Assembly: GCA_017635095.1 (NCBI GenBank)
Contig: JAGBMA010000198.1
Location: 1 to 41,592 of the forward strand
Direction of reading: 5' to 3'
DNA from: Ruminiclostridium sp.
Lineage (GTDB): Bacteria; Bacillota; Clostridia; Oscillospirales; Ruminococcaceae
DNA length: 41,592 bases
In this document: positions 7,739 to 16,505 of the stretch, one piece after another
Layout of the letters: the number at the start of each line of letters is the position of its first letter
Numbering within the stretch: the stretch's first letter is position 1
Made by a program: the position numbers and the translations under genes
Notes under the pieces: model-generated
Seen by the model: only the letters and a program-made list of their open reading frames with translations
What the model was told of the DNA's origin: nothing
Database searches by the model: none

Positions 7739-7860
7739 TCGCGGCAGCTGCGGGTGCAGGGCTTGCCCTGCCGCGGGGCTCGGGACGGCGTAAGTCCCGA
7801 AACCGGCTGTTAAGCCGCGCGTCCGCAGACGCGCTGAAGGCGCAGGGCGGAGCCATGCCG
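7737..7860. repeat. GC-rich intergenic repeat with several hairpins
   Basis: This stretch, much richer in G+C than its surroundings, holds consecutive perfect stems: GCAGGG/CCCTGC (7756-7761/7766-7771), CGGGAC/GTCCCG (7781-7786/7794-7799) and GCGCGTC/GACGCGC (7817-7823/7828-7834). Its first 26 bases (7737-7762) match 12272-12297 at 21 positions, every difference being a transition. Both copies sit just past the stop of a minus-strand gene. It is probably a REP-like dispersed element; whether it also acts as a terminator or RNA stabiliser is unknown. Confidence 0.55.
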
Positions 7861-7865
7861 GGGTG

Positions 7866-8621
7866 TTACATCATAGTGTTGATGAGGGAGCTGTAGTAAT
7901 CGGAGTTGGAGTAGGAATCGGAATCGGTGCCGAGGAAGTCGAGAAGGCTGCTGCTGCGGGAGCCGGTAATAGATGAAGCGTAGGTGGAAACGGCTTCTGC
8001 GGCGGTAGCAACGCTGTTGAGGAAGCCTTCCATGCCGACGCTTTCAAACTTGTCCGCGTCGAGGGTGAGAGTGCCGTCATCGCCTACGGAAATGCCTGCG
8101 GCAGCAAGAGCGTCGGCGGCGGCACCGGCAGCCGTAGAGAAGAGACGCGAGTACATTACGCCGGAAGCTGTGGACTGGGCGCGGAGATCGGTGAGAAGTG
8201 AGTTGTACTTTTCTATGAGATCGCTGAGCATGGGGAGGATCTGTTCCTTGCCCGCATCGCCCGCAGAAGTTAGCATCTTTATTGCAGATGTGAGACTGTC
8301 TGCGTCGGTCTTGATGCCTGTGTCGGAGATCGGAAGACCGAGTGCGCCCACGACCGCGGAAGCCGTCGAGTCGCTGTCCGTATTGGTGAGCGCGTAAAGG
8401 AGCGTGCGCCCGTCAGCTTTGGAGACAGGCGAGCTGCTCCCGGATATGTTGTTTGAAACGCCGACAGTCTTCACCGCCGCGTCGGTATTAGTCATCATGG
8501 ATCTGAGCAGGTCGCCGAAGGTCTGTGTATCGGCTTTTTTTCCGCTCATGACGGACTGTTTTGCATTGTCGAGCTTGGTGCGTACAGCCTCGCCCACAAG
8601 TCCGGAAGTATATATGTACAT
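7866..8621 (-). CDS. orphan protein resembling the C-terminal part of FliD
   Basis: This 251-residue protein has no signal peptide or membrane span and is rich in Ser, Thr, Ala and Asp. Residues 131-192 (MLSDLIEKYNSLLTDLRAQS, then AAAGISVGDDGTLTLDADKF) follow the pattern of the FliD (flagellar hook-associated protein 2) C-terminal region: a YNxLxxxL helix, then GIxxxxDGTLxLDxxKL. The FliD N-terminal domain is missing and no flagellar gene is nearby. ATG 8621 is preferred over a GTG three codons earlier because AGAAAGG is correctly spaced for it. It is transcribed alone from a promoter at 8647-8674. Function unknown; the FliD resemblance is by eye. Confidence 0.75.
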   Translation of the reverse strand: MYIYTSGLVGEAVRTKLDNAKQSVMSGKKADTQTFGDLLRSMMTNTDAAVKTVGVSNNISGSSSPVSKADGRTLLYALTNTDSDSTASAVVGALGLPISDTGIKTDADSLTSAIKMLTSAGDAGKEQILPMLSDLIEKYNSLLTDLRAQSTASGVMYSRLFSTAAGAAADALAAAGISVGDDGTLTLDADKFESVGMEGFLNSVATAAEAVSTYASSITGSRSSSLLDFLGTDSDSYSNSDYYSSLINTMM

Positions 8622-8646
8622 ATTCAACACACCTTTCTTTACATAT

Positions 8647-8674
8647 ATTATACCATTTTTTTTGCAAAAGTCAA
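8647..8674 (-). promoter_or_regulatory. sigma-A promoter for the FliD-like gene
   Basis: On the minus strand TTGACT (8669-8674) and TATAAT (8647-8652) are 16 bases apart, 25 bases before the start codon. Confidence 0.65.
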
Positions 8675-8698
8675 CTGTTCAATCGTACAATGTAATAC

Positions 8699-8727
8699 TT
8701 GATTTTTCATAGATATTGTGGTATAAT
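8699..8727 (+). promoter_or_regulatory. sigma-A promoter for the P-type ATPase/popT operon
   Basis: TTGATT (8699-8704) and TATAAT (8722-8727) are separated by exactly 17 bases, 66 bases before the TTG start at 8794. Confidence 0.7.
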
Positions 8728-8793
8728 TAAAGAAATATGTAAATATATAGTATTTCAGCAGGGTTTACTGCAATAAAGAAAGGACTGCTTTTA

Positions 8794-11316
8794 TTGGCAC
8801 AGATATACGATTTCAAGAACGACTATATCGGACTTGACAGCGAGCGCGTCGAGGAAAATATAGGTCTTTACGGATATAACAGCGATACAAGGCTCGACGA
8901 AAAGAATAAGGGTTACAGCCCCCTGCGCGCGTTCTTCAATCTCCGGTTCCTGCTGATGCTTGCGGCTGCCGGCGTCTGCCTTTGGTACGGGATATCCGCT
9001 ACGGAAGAGCTTACCGAGATCTTTGCGGGCGTGGTAATGATACTGCTCTGCGGTGTTTTTGCCGCCACCGAGATCATAAAGAACACGCGCTGTGACAAGT
9101 ACTTCTTCGAGCTTAAAGCCCGCTCAAAGACCGAGTTCCGTATTGTGCGCGACGGCGAGATAAGAAATATCCGCCGTGAGCTCATAGTTCCGGACGATAT
9201 CATTATCCTGAGTGCAGGCGAGAGCGTTCCGGCAGACGCGCACCTTCTTGAGATCAAGGATCTGCTGGTAGATGAGGGGATATTTACCGGAAGCAAGGCT
9301 CCCGTCACCAAGATAATCGGTTCCGACAGCGTCAACGAAGAGATCAAGAGAAGCTGCATTTACAAAGGTACAAAGATCGTAGGCGGAATGCTTGCCGCCC
9401 GCGTGACCGGCACCGGAGTCGATACCCGCTTCTTCAAGGAATTCGGCGCAATGAAGGAGACCGAGGAATACTACACCACTCTCGAAAAGACCGTGCTCCG
9501 GATCTCCGGTATCTTTACCGCAGTAGCAGCGGTAATGCTGCTGATCGGTATAGTTGCATATATAAATGTGCGCGTGGATATACCGTTCATGGATATGATC
9601 TTCAACACAGTTTATCCCGCTGCAGCATTCGCCCTATGCTTCATTCCTGCCGAGACTGCGTCACTTATCCGTCTTTATTACATAAAAGGGTCGCAAAAGC
9701 TCGAAGAAGAGCACATCTGGGTCAAGAATCTGAGTACAATAGAATATATAAACGCTGCGAGCTGCATACTTATAGATAAGAGCGGTATGGTCACGGAGCG
9801 CAATATGCAGATCACGGATCAGCTCACCGCAAACCCCGCCATGCTTTCAAATATATCTATACTTTCCTGCGACCGTTCGCCGGACGACCCCTTCGACAAG
9901 GCTATAATCCTCAACGCCTCGTTCAACGGCGTAGATACCGACGGACTTACCTCAAACGAACACATCAGAGCCTACCCCTTTGAGGACACCGAGGGCGCTT
10001 CCGGAAACCTCTGGGTAGTCGGCGGAGCGAAACTTCTGTGCATAAAGGGAACGCCCGACAAGCTGCTCCCGCTGTGCGACGTGCCGAACGATATGCTCTA
10101 CACGGTCCAGACCAAGCAGGTCGGCTATGCAAAACAGGGCTATAATGTGCTTGCAGTCGCTTACGCAAAGCTTGACGACGATGCGCCCATACCCGAGAAG
10201 ATAAGCGAAGCACATTACAGCTTCATGGGGCTTATCGCTTTCGATAACCAGACTAAAGACTACATACCCGCGGCAATAATAGGCTGCCGCAAAGCCGGAG
10301 CAAAGGTGATAATGACCACCGGCGACAGCCCCGAGGCTGCTCTCGCGGTAGCAAACAAGGTGGGCATAAAAGGCACCCGGGTGGTGACCGGAGATATGCT
10401 CATGTCCGGCAAGGATATTGATTTCACGGACGTTTGTGCATTTGCCCGTATAACCGCAGACATGAAGCCGGAGATCATAAGACGGCTCCAGAACGCCGGC
10501 GAAGTGGTCATGATAACAGGCGAGACCGCTTCCGACAGCGACCTGCTCGAACTTGCGGACATAGGCGTTTCCGTTGCGAAGGACGTGGTGGGCACGGCGT
10601 TCGAGGAAAGCGACGTAGTTGCCGGAAACGACAGTTTCGAGACTGTTACCGACATAATCACTACCGCACGCCAGACCCACCTCAACATAAAGAGATGCAT
10701 CTCGACCTCCATGACGGCGCTTGTGGCTATGATAGTATTCGCTGCGTTCAACCTGCTCACAGGCGGCATATTCGTGATCTCACCGGTAGTGAGCTCGCTC
10801 CTTGCTGTGCTCATAGTCCCGGCGGCGGCAATGATGTACTATGATAACGCTGCGGACATAAAGAACCTCACTTCCCCGTCGGTCTATATAGGCTCCGGGA
10901 AGCTCCGCGGAAGCTTCTTCGTCCGTCCGCTGATCCAGGCTGTGGGACTTGCATTCGCTGAGATAGTGTACTATCTTATCTCGTCGGGCAAGGACATAGA
11001 TGCCGCCCAGCTCGCATCGCTTACGAGAAGCGGATTTCTGCTCATATTCGTGTTCGGTATGCTCATTATAAGCATCGCAAATCTCGGAAGAAACAGCTTT
11101 ATCGACGCATTCCGCGGCCAGCAGACGTTTGCGTGGCTCATAGCGGGCGTTGCGTTCGCATTCTCGCTCGTCATCGTGTTTGTTCCCGGCGTGAATACGA
11201 TATTCGGCTTCGGGTCGCCGGATATAATGTCGCTTCTTATCGCTATAGCTATAACCGTGCTTCTCCAGGCACCGGCAGAGCTCATAAGAATGACGATGAA
11301 TAAATTGAAAGGCTGA
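8794..11316 (+). CDS. P-type ATPase homologue with degenerate catalytic motifs
   Basis: This 840-residue membrane protein has the layout of P2-type cation ATPases: an N-terminal segment like Cation_ATPase_N (GLDSERVEENIGLYGYN), paired membrane helices, actuator, P and N domains and a C-terminal helix bundle. Key motifs are altered. The actuator TGES is TGSK (165-168), losing the dephosphorylation glutamate. DKTGT is DKSGM (328-332). The M4 PEGLP motif is PAETA (285-289). TGDGxND is TGETASD (575-581). D328, KGT (418-420), TGD (509-511) and K558 survive. It may bind nucleotide or even autophosphorylate but probably does not cycle as a normal pump. The start is TTG behind AGAAAGGA. popT follows after 5 bases. 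Confidence 0.88.
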   Translation: MAQIYDFKNDYIGLDSERVEENIGLYGYNSDTRLDEKNKGYSPLRAFFNLRFLLMLAAAGVCLWYGISATEELTEIFAGVVMILLCGVFAATEIIKNTRCDKYFFELKARSKTEFRIVRDGEIRNIRRELIVPDDIIILSAGESVPADAHLLEIKDLLVDEGIFTGSKAPVTKIIGSDSVNEEIKRSCIYKGTKIVGGMLAARVTGTGVDTRFFKEFGAMKETEEYYTTLEKTVLRISGIFTAVAAVMLLIGIVAYINVRVDIPFMDMIFNTVYPAAAFALCFIPAETASLIRLYYIKGSQKLEEEHIWVKNLSTIEYINAASCILIDKSGMVTERNMQITDQLTANPAMLSNISILSCDRSPDDPFDKAIILNASFNGVDTDGLTSNEHIRAYPFEDTEGASGNLWVVGGAKLLCIKGTPDKLLPLCDVPNDMLYTVQTKQVGYAKQGYNVLAVAYAKLDDDAPIPEKISEAHYSFMGLIAFDNQTKDYIPAAIIGCRKAGAKVIMTTGDSPEAALAVANKVGIKGTRVVTGDMLMSGKDIDFTDVCAFARITADMKPEIIRRLQNAGEVVMITGETASDSDLLELADIGVSVAKDVVGTAFEESDVVAGNDSFETVTDIITTARQTHLNIKRCISTSMTALVAMIVFAAFNLLTGGIFVISPVVSSLLAVLIVPAAAMMYYDNAADIKNLTSPSVYIGSGKLRGSFFVRPLIQAVGLAFAEIVYYLISSGKDIDAAQLASLTRSGFLLIFVFGMLIISIANLGRNSFIDAFRGQQTFAWLIAGVAFAFSLVIVFVPGVNTIFGFGSPDIMSLLIAIAITVLLQAPAELIRMTMNKLKG

Positions 11317-11321
11317 ATTTT

Positions 11322-12152
11322 ATGCAGTATGTACTTGCGGTACTTTACGGACTTGTGTTCGGTATCGCCAATATAATCCCGGGCGTTTCGGGCGGCACGA
11401 TGCTTGTGGTATTCGGCTGCTACGATAAGGTGTGCGGGGCGCTCTCTCTGAATTTCAAGGAGATAAAGAAGAACATAGTCTTCCTGATATTCTTTGGTAT
11501 CGGCGCAGTCATCGGGCTTGTGGGTTTCGCGTTTGTGATAACGTGGCTGTTCGAGAACTTCCCCACCGAGACGTATATGTTCTTCATCGGGCTTATCGTC
11601 GGGAGCGCGCCTCTCATTATCCGCAACGCCACGGTGAAGCAGAAGTTCACACCGGTCTGCCTCATTCCGTTTGTTCTTGCGCTTGCGCTCGTAGTCGGGC
11701 TTTCGATGCTCGAAGCTTCCGGCGGAGAGACTGCCGCGGTATCAGCCACGGGTATAGGTGCCGCAGCGATCTATCTGATCGCGGGATTTGTGGCGGCGGT
11801 GGCAATGATAATCCCCGGAGTCTCCGGGTCGTTCATCATGGTCCTGTTCGGAACTTACCAGCCCGTCATCGCGTCTATCAAAGCTCTTGATCTTGCAATA
11901 CTTATCCCTACTGCAATAGGTGTGGTAGCGGGGCTTGTACTTGGTGCACGGCTCATCTCGTTCCTGATGAAGCGGTTCCGTCTCATCGTATTTTCCGCTA
12001 TACTCGGACTTGTGGTCGGTTCGCTCTACGCGATATTCCCGCCGGGATTCGGGCTTAACCTCGATACTCTGATCGGCGTATTCACTCTTGCCGCAGGTTT
12101 TGCGATCGCTTTCATAGTGGGGAAGAACACGAAAACGGAAGATGCGGATTAA
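11322..12152 (+). CDS. popT: DUF368 polyprenyl-phosphate transporter PopT
   Basis: This 276-residue polytopic membrane protein has two inverted-repeat halves, each marked by PGVSG: NIIPGVSGGTMLVVFG (residues 18-33) and MIIPGVSGSFIMVLFG (162-177). That signature defines DUF368, whose members (PopT) return undecaprenyl phosphate across the membrane for reuse in peptidoglycan and teichoic-acid synthesis. It is cotranscribed with the degenerate P-type ATPase 5 bases upstream and followed by a strong terminator. An AAAGG ribosome site precedes the ATG. The family is clear; the transport role is from characterised homologues. Confidence 0.9.
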   Translation: MQYVLAVLYGLVFGIANIIPGVSGGTMLVVFGCYDKVCGALSLNFKEIKKNIVFLIFFGIGAVIGLVGFAFVITWLFENFPTETYMFFIGLIVGSAPLIIRNATVKQKFTPVCLIPFVLALALVVGLSMLEASGGETAAVSATGIGAAAIYLIAGFVAAVAMIIPGVSGSFIMVLFGTYQPVIASIKALDLAILIPTAIGVVAGLVLGARLISFLMKRFRLIVFSAILGLVVGSLYAIFPPGFGLNLDTLIGVFTLAAGFAIAFIVGKNTKTEDAD

Positions 12153-12209
12153 TGCAAATACAGGCAATATTATTGAGGACACATTATTTATAGTACAAAA
12201 CATAAAGAT

Positions 12210-12244
12210 ACAGCAGATCCGAATGTAACGAGTCTGCTGTTTTT
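12210..12244 (+). terminator. Rho-independent terminator after popT
   Basis: The stem ACAGCAGA/TCTGCTGT (12210-12217 with 12233-12240) is followed by a run of five T. Confidence 0.85.
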
Positions 12245-12271
12245 ATATGTTTTCATGATAACTGACGGATC

Positions 12272-12297
12272 AGCCGCGGCAGCTACGGGCGTGGGGC
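12272..12297. repeat. partial copy of the 7737 GC-rich repeat
   Basis: Twenty-six bases match 7737-7762 at 21 positions, with transitions only. It is cut short 9 bases before the stop of the convergent minus-strand gene at 12307. Confidence 0.45.
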
Positions 12298-12306
12298 ACA
12301 TAAAGG

Positions 12307-14250
12307 TCAGAAGATGAAGTCATCTTTGCCGCCGACATCGCTCTCACCGGGTTCGGGGAAGCTTGTGTCAACTTTCGGGAAATCGCGGTTCTCTACGGGA
12401 AATCCCATGTTCGCGGAGCTGTCGGAGCCCGGAGCAGGTGTCTTGAAGATGTTGTAGGAGTCGCTTCCCGTCTTGAAGATGTTATAGTCGTCAGAGCCGG
12501 AGGGCTCGGGAGCGGCAGGTGAGGGTGCAGGCTGCACAGGCGCGGAAATGTAGGGGGGCACAGAGCCGACAGTGCGCACAGGTTCGGTCTTTGCAGGCTC
12601 GGGAGCAGGTTCGGGTCTTAGCGGTTCGGCTGTCGGGAACGAGGGTACAGGAGCTTCGGACTTCATATAGCTCTCAAAACTTCTGCGGAGTTCCGCATCG
12701 GGATCGTCATCGGAAAGCTCTATGCCGCCGTTCGATACATCAACATTCTTCTCGGTGTAAGGATCCACAGCGTTCATCTGACCGCCCGCCATGTAACTGT
12801 AAATGTTGCGGGTCTCGGGGTCGGTCTGCTCGACCTGAATGTCCGACCTCACGTTGTCCTCACGGGTCGGGGGATGTATCTCCTCGACTTCCGTCACGGG
12901 AGCTTCGGGCTCCGGCTCCGGTGCGGGCGCAGGTTTGTGCGTCTCCGCCTCGACCGGTATTATCGTACCGAACATCGTCGCCGCACTGTGACTTTCGGGA
13001 TTTATGACAGGTATATTGCCGTTTTTCGGCATTCCTATGTTGCGCTCGACTTTCTCCTCCCATGAGATGCCGCCGTTGGAGAGGTCAACGTTCTCCTCGG
13101 TCTTCGGATCAACCGACGGCATACTGTCACCGACGGGAGGCGGAACAGACCCGGTAGGACGGGACAGGGGAGATCTGCGCATAGGCTGGGCGGTACCGGT
13201 CTGACCGCCGAAAACGCCGTCAACAAGCGTCTTTTTCTCTATCGGCTTTCCGGTAAAGGGATCGAAATTCATCTCACGGTTCTTATACCTGTTCTGCTGG
13301 GTCGGGGGAGTTACCGGCGGCATGGGACGCTCACTGCTGCTGTAATCGGTGCGGTAGCCGTTGGTCTGACGGGGCAGGGTGTTGGTCTGACGAGGAAGTG
13401 CGCCGGGAGAAGCAGCAGCACCCGGCTGGCTGCTGAAATAGGGATTGTCGCTGGCATTTCTCAGCCCTGTGGGTGAATTGAGATTCGGGTCGTTCATGGG
13501 ATTTGCAGCGCCGACATATGTATATTGCGGAACCGCGCTTTCCGAGCGTCTTCGCTTCAGAATGAATATGATGATACCTACTATGAATATCGCAAGCATC
13601 GCTATACCTATAGTAAGCATCGTTCCGCCGCCGCCCGCGTTGTATTTCAGCAGATACGGGACTGCAGCGTCCTGATACGATATTTTAAGATAATCGCGGG
13701 TCTGTGAACTCTCGTTTCTGTAATATGCATCGACAAATTTATCAAGGTAATCGTAAAATGCCTCTCTCTCCTCGGAGGAAAGCTCGGTCACCTCAGCACG
13801 GTCAACATCAACACGGGTGGAAGTGCCGTCACGCATATCCGCGTACCAGTAGATCGTCTCGTCAACAAGAGCGTCAAGGTCGCTCATCTGCTTCTTGTTT
13901 CCGGTCCTGTACAGAAGGATCTTGTCGGGATACGGGTCATCTACGCTGTCAAAGTAGGGAATAACATAGTAAGCCGCCGAGGTGTACTTATCCGTTTCGA
14001 CAAGATACATCATCGTCTCGGTGGTGGTCATAGTCGCAGCACAGCCGATAGTCTCGTTTATCCTGCCGTGAACTATGTCCCCGACTTTGAAATCCGTCTT
14101 CTCCATGTCAGCAAAGTTCTTGTGCGAACCGAACGCGTCCTTGCCGAGATCTATCATTCCCATTACCGTCAGCATTATTGCAATAACACCGAACGCGATG
14201 ATAAACCGTATAGCCCCTCTTGCAAGAATATTGGTGCCTCCGAAAGCCAT
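12307..14250 (-). CDS. two-pass membrane protein with a long disordered cytoplasmic tail
   Basis: This 647-residue protein is of no family I recognise. Membrane helices at about 14-32 and 210-231 enclose an extracytoplasmic domain of about 175 residues. After the stop-transfer KRRR comes a tail of about 410 residues rich in Pro, Ser, Asn and acidic residues, presumably disordered. The tail repeats a motif: VDPKTEENVDLSNGGI (380-395) and VDPYTEKNVDVSNGGI (495-510), plus FDPFTGKPIEKKT (329-341). LPRQTN (285-290, 292-297) and YNIFKT near the C-terminus are also doubled. It follows serS on the same strand and may be read through from it. GGAAAGGAA precedes the ATG. A scaffold or envelope-sensing role is possible but unproven. 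Confidence 0.8.
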   Translation of the reverse strand: MAFGGTNILARGAIRFIIAFGVIAIMLTVMGMIDLGKDAFGSHKNFADMEKTDFKVGDIVHGRINETIGCAATMTTTETMMYLVETDKYTSAAYYVIPYFDSVDDPYPDKILLYRTGNKKQMSDLDALVDETIYWYADMRDGTSTRVDVDRAEVTELSSEEREAFYDYLDKFVDAYYRNESSQTRDYLKISYQDAAVPYLLKYNAGGGGTMLTIGIAMLAIFIVGIIIFILKRRRSESAVPQYTYVGAANPMNDPNLNSPTGLRNASDNPYFSSQPGAAASPGALPRQTNTLPRQTNGYRTDYSSSERPMPPVTPPTQQNRYKNREMNFDPFTGKPIEKKTLVDGVFGGQTGTAQPMRRSPLSRPTGSVPPPVGDSMPSVDPKTEENVDLSNGGISWEEKVERNIGMPKNGNIPVINPESHSAATMFGTIIPVEAETHKPAPAPEPEPEAPVTEVEEIHPPTREDNVRSDIQVEQTDPETRNIYSYMAGGQMNAVDPYTEKNVDVSNGGIELSDDDPDAELRRSFESYMKSEAPVPSFPTAEPLRPEPAPEPAKTEPVRTVGSVPPYISAPVQPAPSPAAPEPSGSDDYNIFKTGSDSYNIFKTPAPGSDSSANMGFPVENRDFPKVDTSFPEPGESDVGGKDDFIF

Positions 14251-14319
14251 AGCATTTCCTTTCCCTATAAATATCCCCCGCGAACGGTTTATTCTGCTGC
14301 CGCACCGCGGGGGTAAAAC

Positions 14320-15612
14320 TTACTTTTCCGGAACTTCTATCTTGCTCATTCCGCCCATGTAGGGTCTGAGCACTTCGGGTATATTTACGGAACCGTCTTC
14401 GTTCATGTTGTTCTCAAGGAACGCTATGAGCATTCTCGGCGGTGCAACTACCGTGTTGTTGAGGGTATGGGCAAGATACTTCTTGCCGTCGGCGCCCGCA
14501 ATACGGATCTTGAGGCGGCGAGCCTGCGCGTCACCGAGGTTCGAGCAGCTTCCTACCTCGAAATACTTCTTCTGTCTCGGCGACCATGCTTCAACATCAA
14601 CGCTCTTGACCTTGAGATCGGCAAGGTCTCCGGAACAGCACTCAAGTGTTCTTACCGGAATATCCATTGAGCGGAACAGATCGACTGTGTTCTGCCAGAG
14701 TTTATCGAACCACATTGGGCTGTCCTCGGGTTTGCAGATAACGATCATTTCCTGCTTCTCGAACTGGTGGATACGGTAAACACCGCGCTCCTCAAGTCCG
14801 TGAGCGCCCTTTTCCTTGCGGAAGCAGGGTGAATAGCTCGTGAGAGTATGGGGGAGAGTCTCTTCGGGAACGATAGTGTCGATGTATTTACCGATCATGG
14901 AATGCTCGCTCGTACCGATGAGGTAGAGGTCTTCGCCCTCGATCTTGTACATCATGGCGTCCATTTCCGCAAAGCTCATAACGCCGGTAACGACGTTGCT
15001 TCTTATCATGAACGGGGGAACGCAGTATGTGAACCCTCTGTTTATCATGAAATCACGCGCATAAGCGATGACTGCGGAATGAAGTCTCGCAATGTCGCCC
15101 ATGAGGTAGTAGAAGCCGTTGCCCGCTACTCTTCTTGCAGCGTCAAGGTCGATACCGTGGAGCTTCTCCATGATGTCGGTATGGTAGGGGACTTCAAAAT
15201 CCGGTACTTTCGGCTCGCCGAAACGCTGGACTTCCACATTCTGGCTGTCGTCCTTTCCTATCGGGACAGAAGGATCTATAATATTCGGAATGGTCATCAT
15301 GATCTTTGTGATCTTCTCACCGAGCTCGGTCTCTTTCTGTTCGAGCTCCGCAAGTCTTGCGGAAAACTCGCCGACCTTCTTCTTTGCTTCCTCGGCTTCG
15401 TCCTTCTTGCCCTGACCCATAAGAGCGCCTATCTCCTTGGAGATGCGGTTGCGGTCTGCACGGAGACCGTCGGCTTCCTGCTGGGTCCTGCGGCTCTCCG
15501 CGTCAAGCTCTATGACTTCGTCAACGAGCGGGAGCTTCTGATCCTGGAATTTCTTCTTGATGTTTTCCTTTACAACATCGGGGTTTTCTCTCAGAAATTT
15601 AATGTCAAGCAT
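14320..15612 (-). CDS. serS: serine--tRNA ligase
   Basis: This 430-residue class II synthetase charges tRNA-Ser. The N-terminal tRNA-binding coiled-coil arm spans roughly residues 25-105. The catalytic core shows GTSEHSMIG (TSE serine-binding loop), motif 2 in CFRKEKGAHGLEERGVYRIHQFE, and motif 3 with LNNTVVAPPRMLIAFLENN, where the usual GSGxxxGR form is replaced but the essential arginine is kept. AGAAAGGAA precedes the ATG. It lies 23 bases after parB, apparently in the parAB operon. There is no room for a T-box leader. Confidence 0.95.
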   Translation of the reverse strand: MLDIKFLRENPDVVKENIKKKFQDQKLPLVDEVIELDAESRRTQQEADGLRADRNRISKEIGALMGQGKKDEAEEAKKKVGEFSARLAELEQKETELGEKITKIMMTIPNIIDPSVPIGKDDSQNVEVQRFGEPKVPDFEVPYHTDIMEKLHGIDLDAARRVAGNGFYYLMGDIARLHSAVIAYARDFMINRGFTYCVPPFMIRSNVVTGVMSFAEMDAMMYKIEGEDLYLIGTSEHSMIGKYIDTIVPEETLPHTLTSYSPCFRKEKGAHGLEERGVYRIHQFEKQEMIVICKPEDSPMWFDKLWQNTVDLFRSMDIPVRTLECCSGDLADLKVKSVDVEAWSPRQKKYFEVGSCSNLGDAQARRLKIRIAGADGKKYLAHTLNNTVVAPPRMLIAFLENNMNEDGSVNIPEVLRPYMGGMSKIEVPEK

Positions 15613-15635
15613 TTTCTTTGATTCCTTTCTTCGGA

Positions 15636-16493
15636 TTATTTTTCTATCTTTGACAGGAACGCGATAAGCTCTTTAAGCTCGTCCTCGTTCGCGCAGTCTA
15701 TACTGAACGTATATCTGTCCTTTGACTTATCTATGCGCACAGGCTTACCGATATGGTCGGTCATACTTATCTCGGCCTCTACGATATAAGTCTCACGGGG
15801 CGGGTGCTTTTTTTCGGGCTTGTCTGAGGTCATCTGTTTTGCAAGCCGCTCAAGAGCACGCACGCTTATGCCGTCTTTCATGGCCTTTTCCGCCAGGGCG
15901 TGCCGTATATCGTCGTCCTGTATGCCGAGAATTACTTTGCAGTGTCCGACGGAAAGCTCGCCGCTGCGCACCTTTTCCTGGAGATCGTCGGGGAGCGTCA
16001 GCAGTCTCAGTGCGTTTGCCACCGACGGACGCGGTTTTCCGACACGCTTTGCGACTTCCTCCTGGGTCATTTCGAAAGTCTCCATGAGCTGTTTATAGCC
16101 GAGCGCAGTCTCTATCGGGTTGAGATCCTCACGCTGGAGGTTCTCGATGAGAGCGATTATCATGGTCTGCTCATCGCTCAGTTCCTTTATGACCACCGGA
16201 ACTTCTTTGAGCCCCGCCATCTTTGCCGCTCTCCAGCGCCGCTCACCCGCGACGATCTGGTATCCGTCGCCGTAAGGCCGCACCATGAGCGGGACAATGA
16301 CTCCGTGCTCCGCGATATTCTCTGCGAGCGCGTTGAGCGCGGCTTCGTTGAAATCCTTACGGGGCTGTTTCTTGTTGGGCTCTATGTCTGCGATCCGCAG
16401 CGTCTGCGGGACAATGCTGTCGTCGGAGCCGTAAAGCCCGTCATCGAAAAGACCGTCGAGAAAATCATCGCCGAGCGCCGATTTCTTTGCCAT
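15636..16493 (-). CDS. parB: chromosome-partitioning protein ParB (Spo0J)
   Basis: This 285-residue CTP-dependent DNA clamp loads at parS and spreads. The CTP-binding ParB/Srx domain contains GERRWRA (83-89) and ENLQREDLNP (117-126). A helix-turn-helix follows around residues 137-165 (MTQEEVAKRVGKPRPSVANA), and a C-terminal dimer domain ends the protein. AAAGGAGG precedes the ATG. It is 12 bases after parA. Three parS sites in the window (25958, 28071, 28120) are its expected targets. Confidence 0.95.
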   Translation of the reverse strand: MAKKSALGDDFLDGLFDDGLYGSDDSIVPQTLRIADIEPNKKQPRKDFNEAALNALAENIAEHGVIVPLMVRPYGDGYQIVAGERRWRAAKMAGLKEVPVVIKELSDEQTMIIALIENLQREDLNPIETALGYKQLMETFEMTQEEVAKRVGKPRPSVANALRLLTLPDDLQEKVRSGELSVGHCKVILGIQDDDIRHALAEKAMKDGISVRALERLAKQMTSDKPEKKHPPRETYIVEAEISMTDHIGKPVRIDKSKDRYTFSIDCANEDELKELIAFLSKIEK

Positions 16494-16505
16494 TTTCGCC
16501 CTCCT

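Noticed and set aside
7581-7793. A 70-codon plus-strand frame starting inside the rimO terminator
   Set aside because: It begins within the terminator stem and reads unlike a protein. The neighbouring frame looks more coding but lacks a start, and is reported as a remnant.
15613-15635. T-box leader for serS
   Set aside because: Only 23 bases separate parB and serS, which is too short for a T-box.
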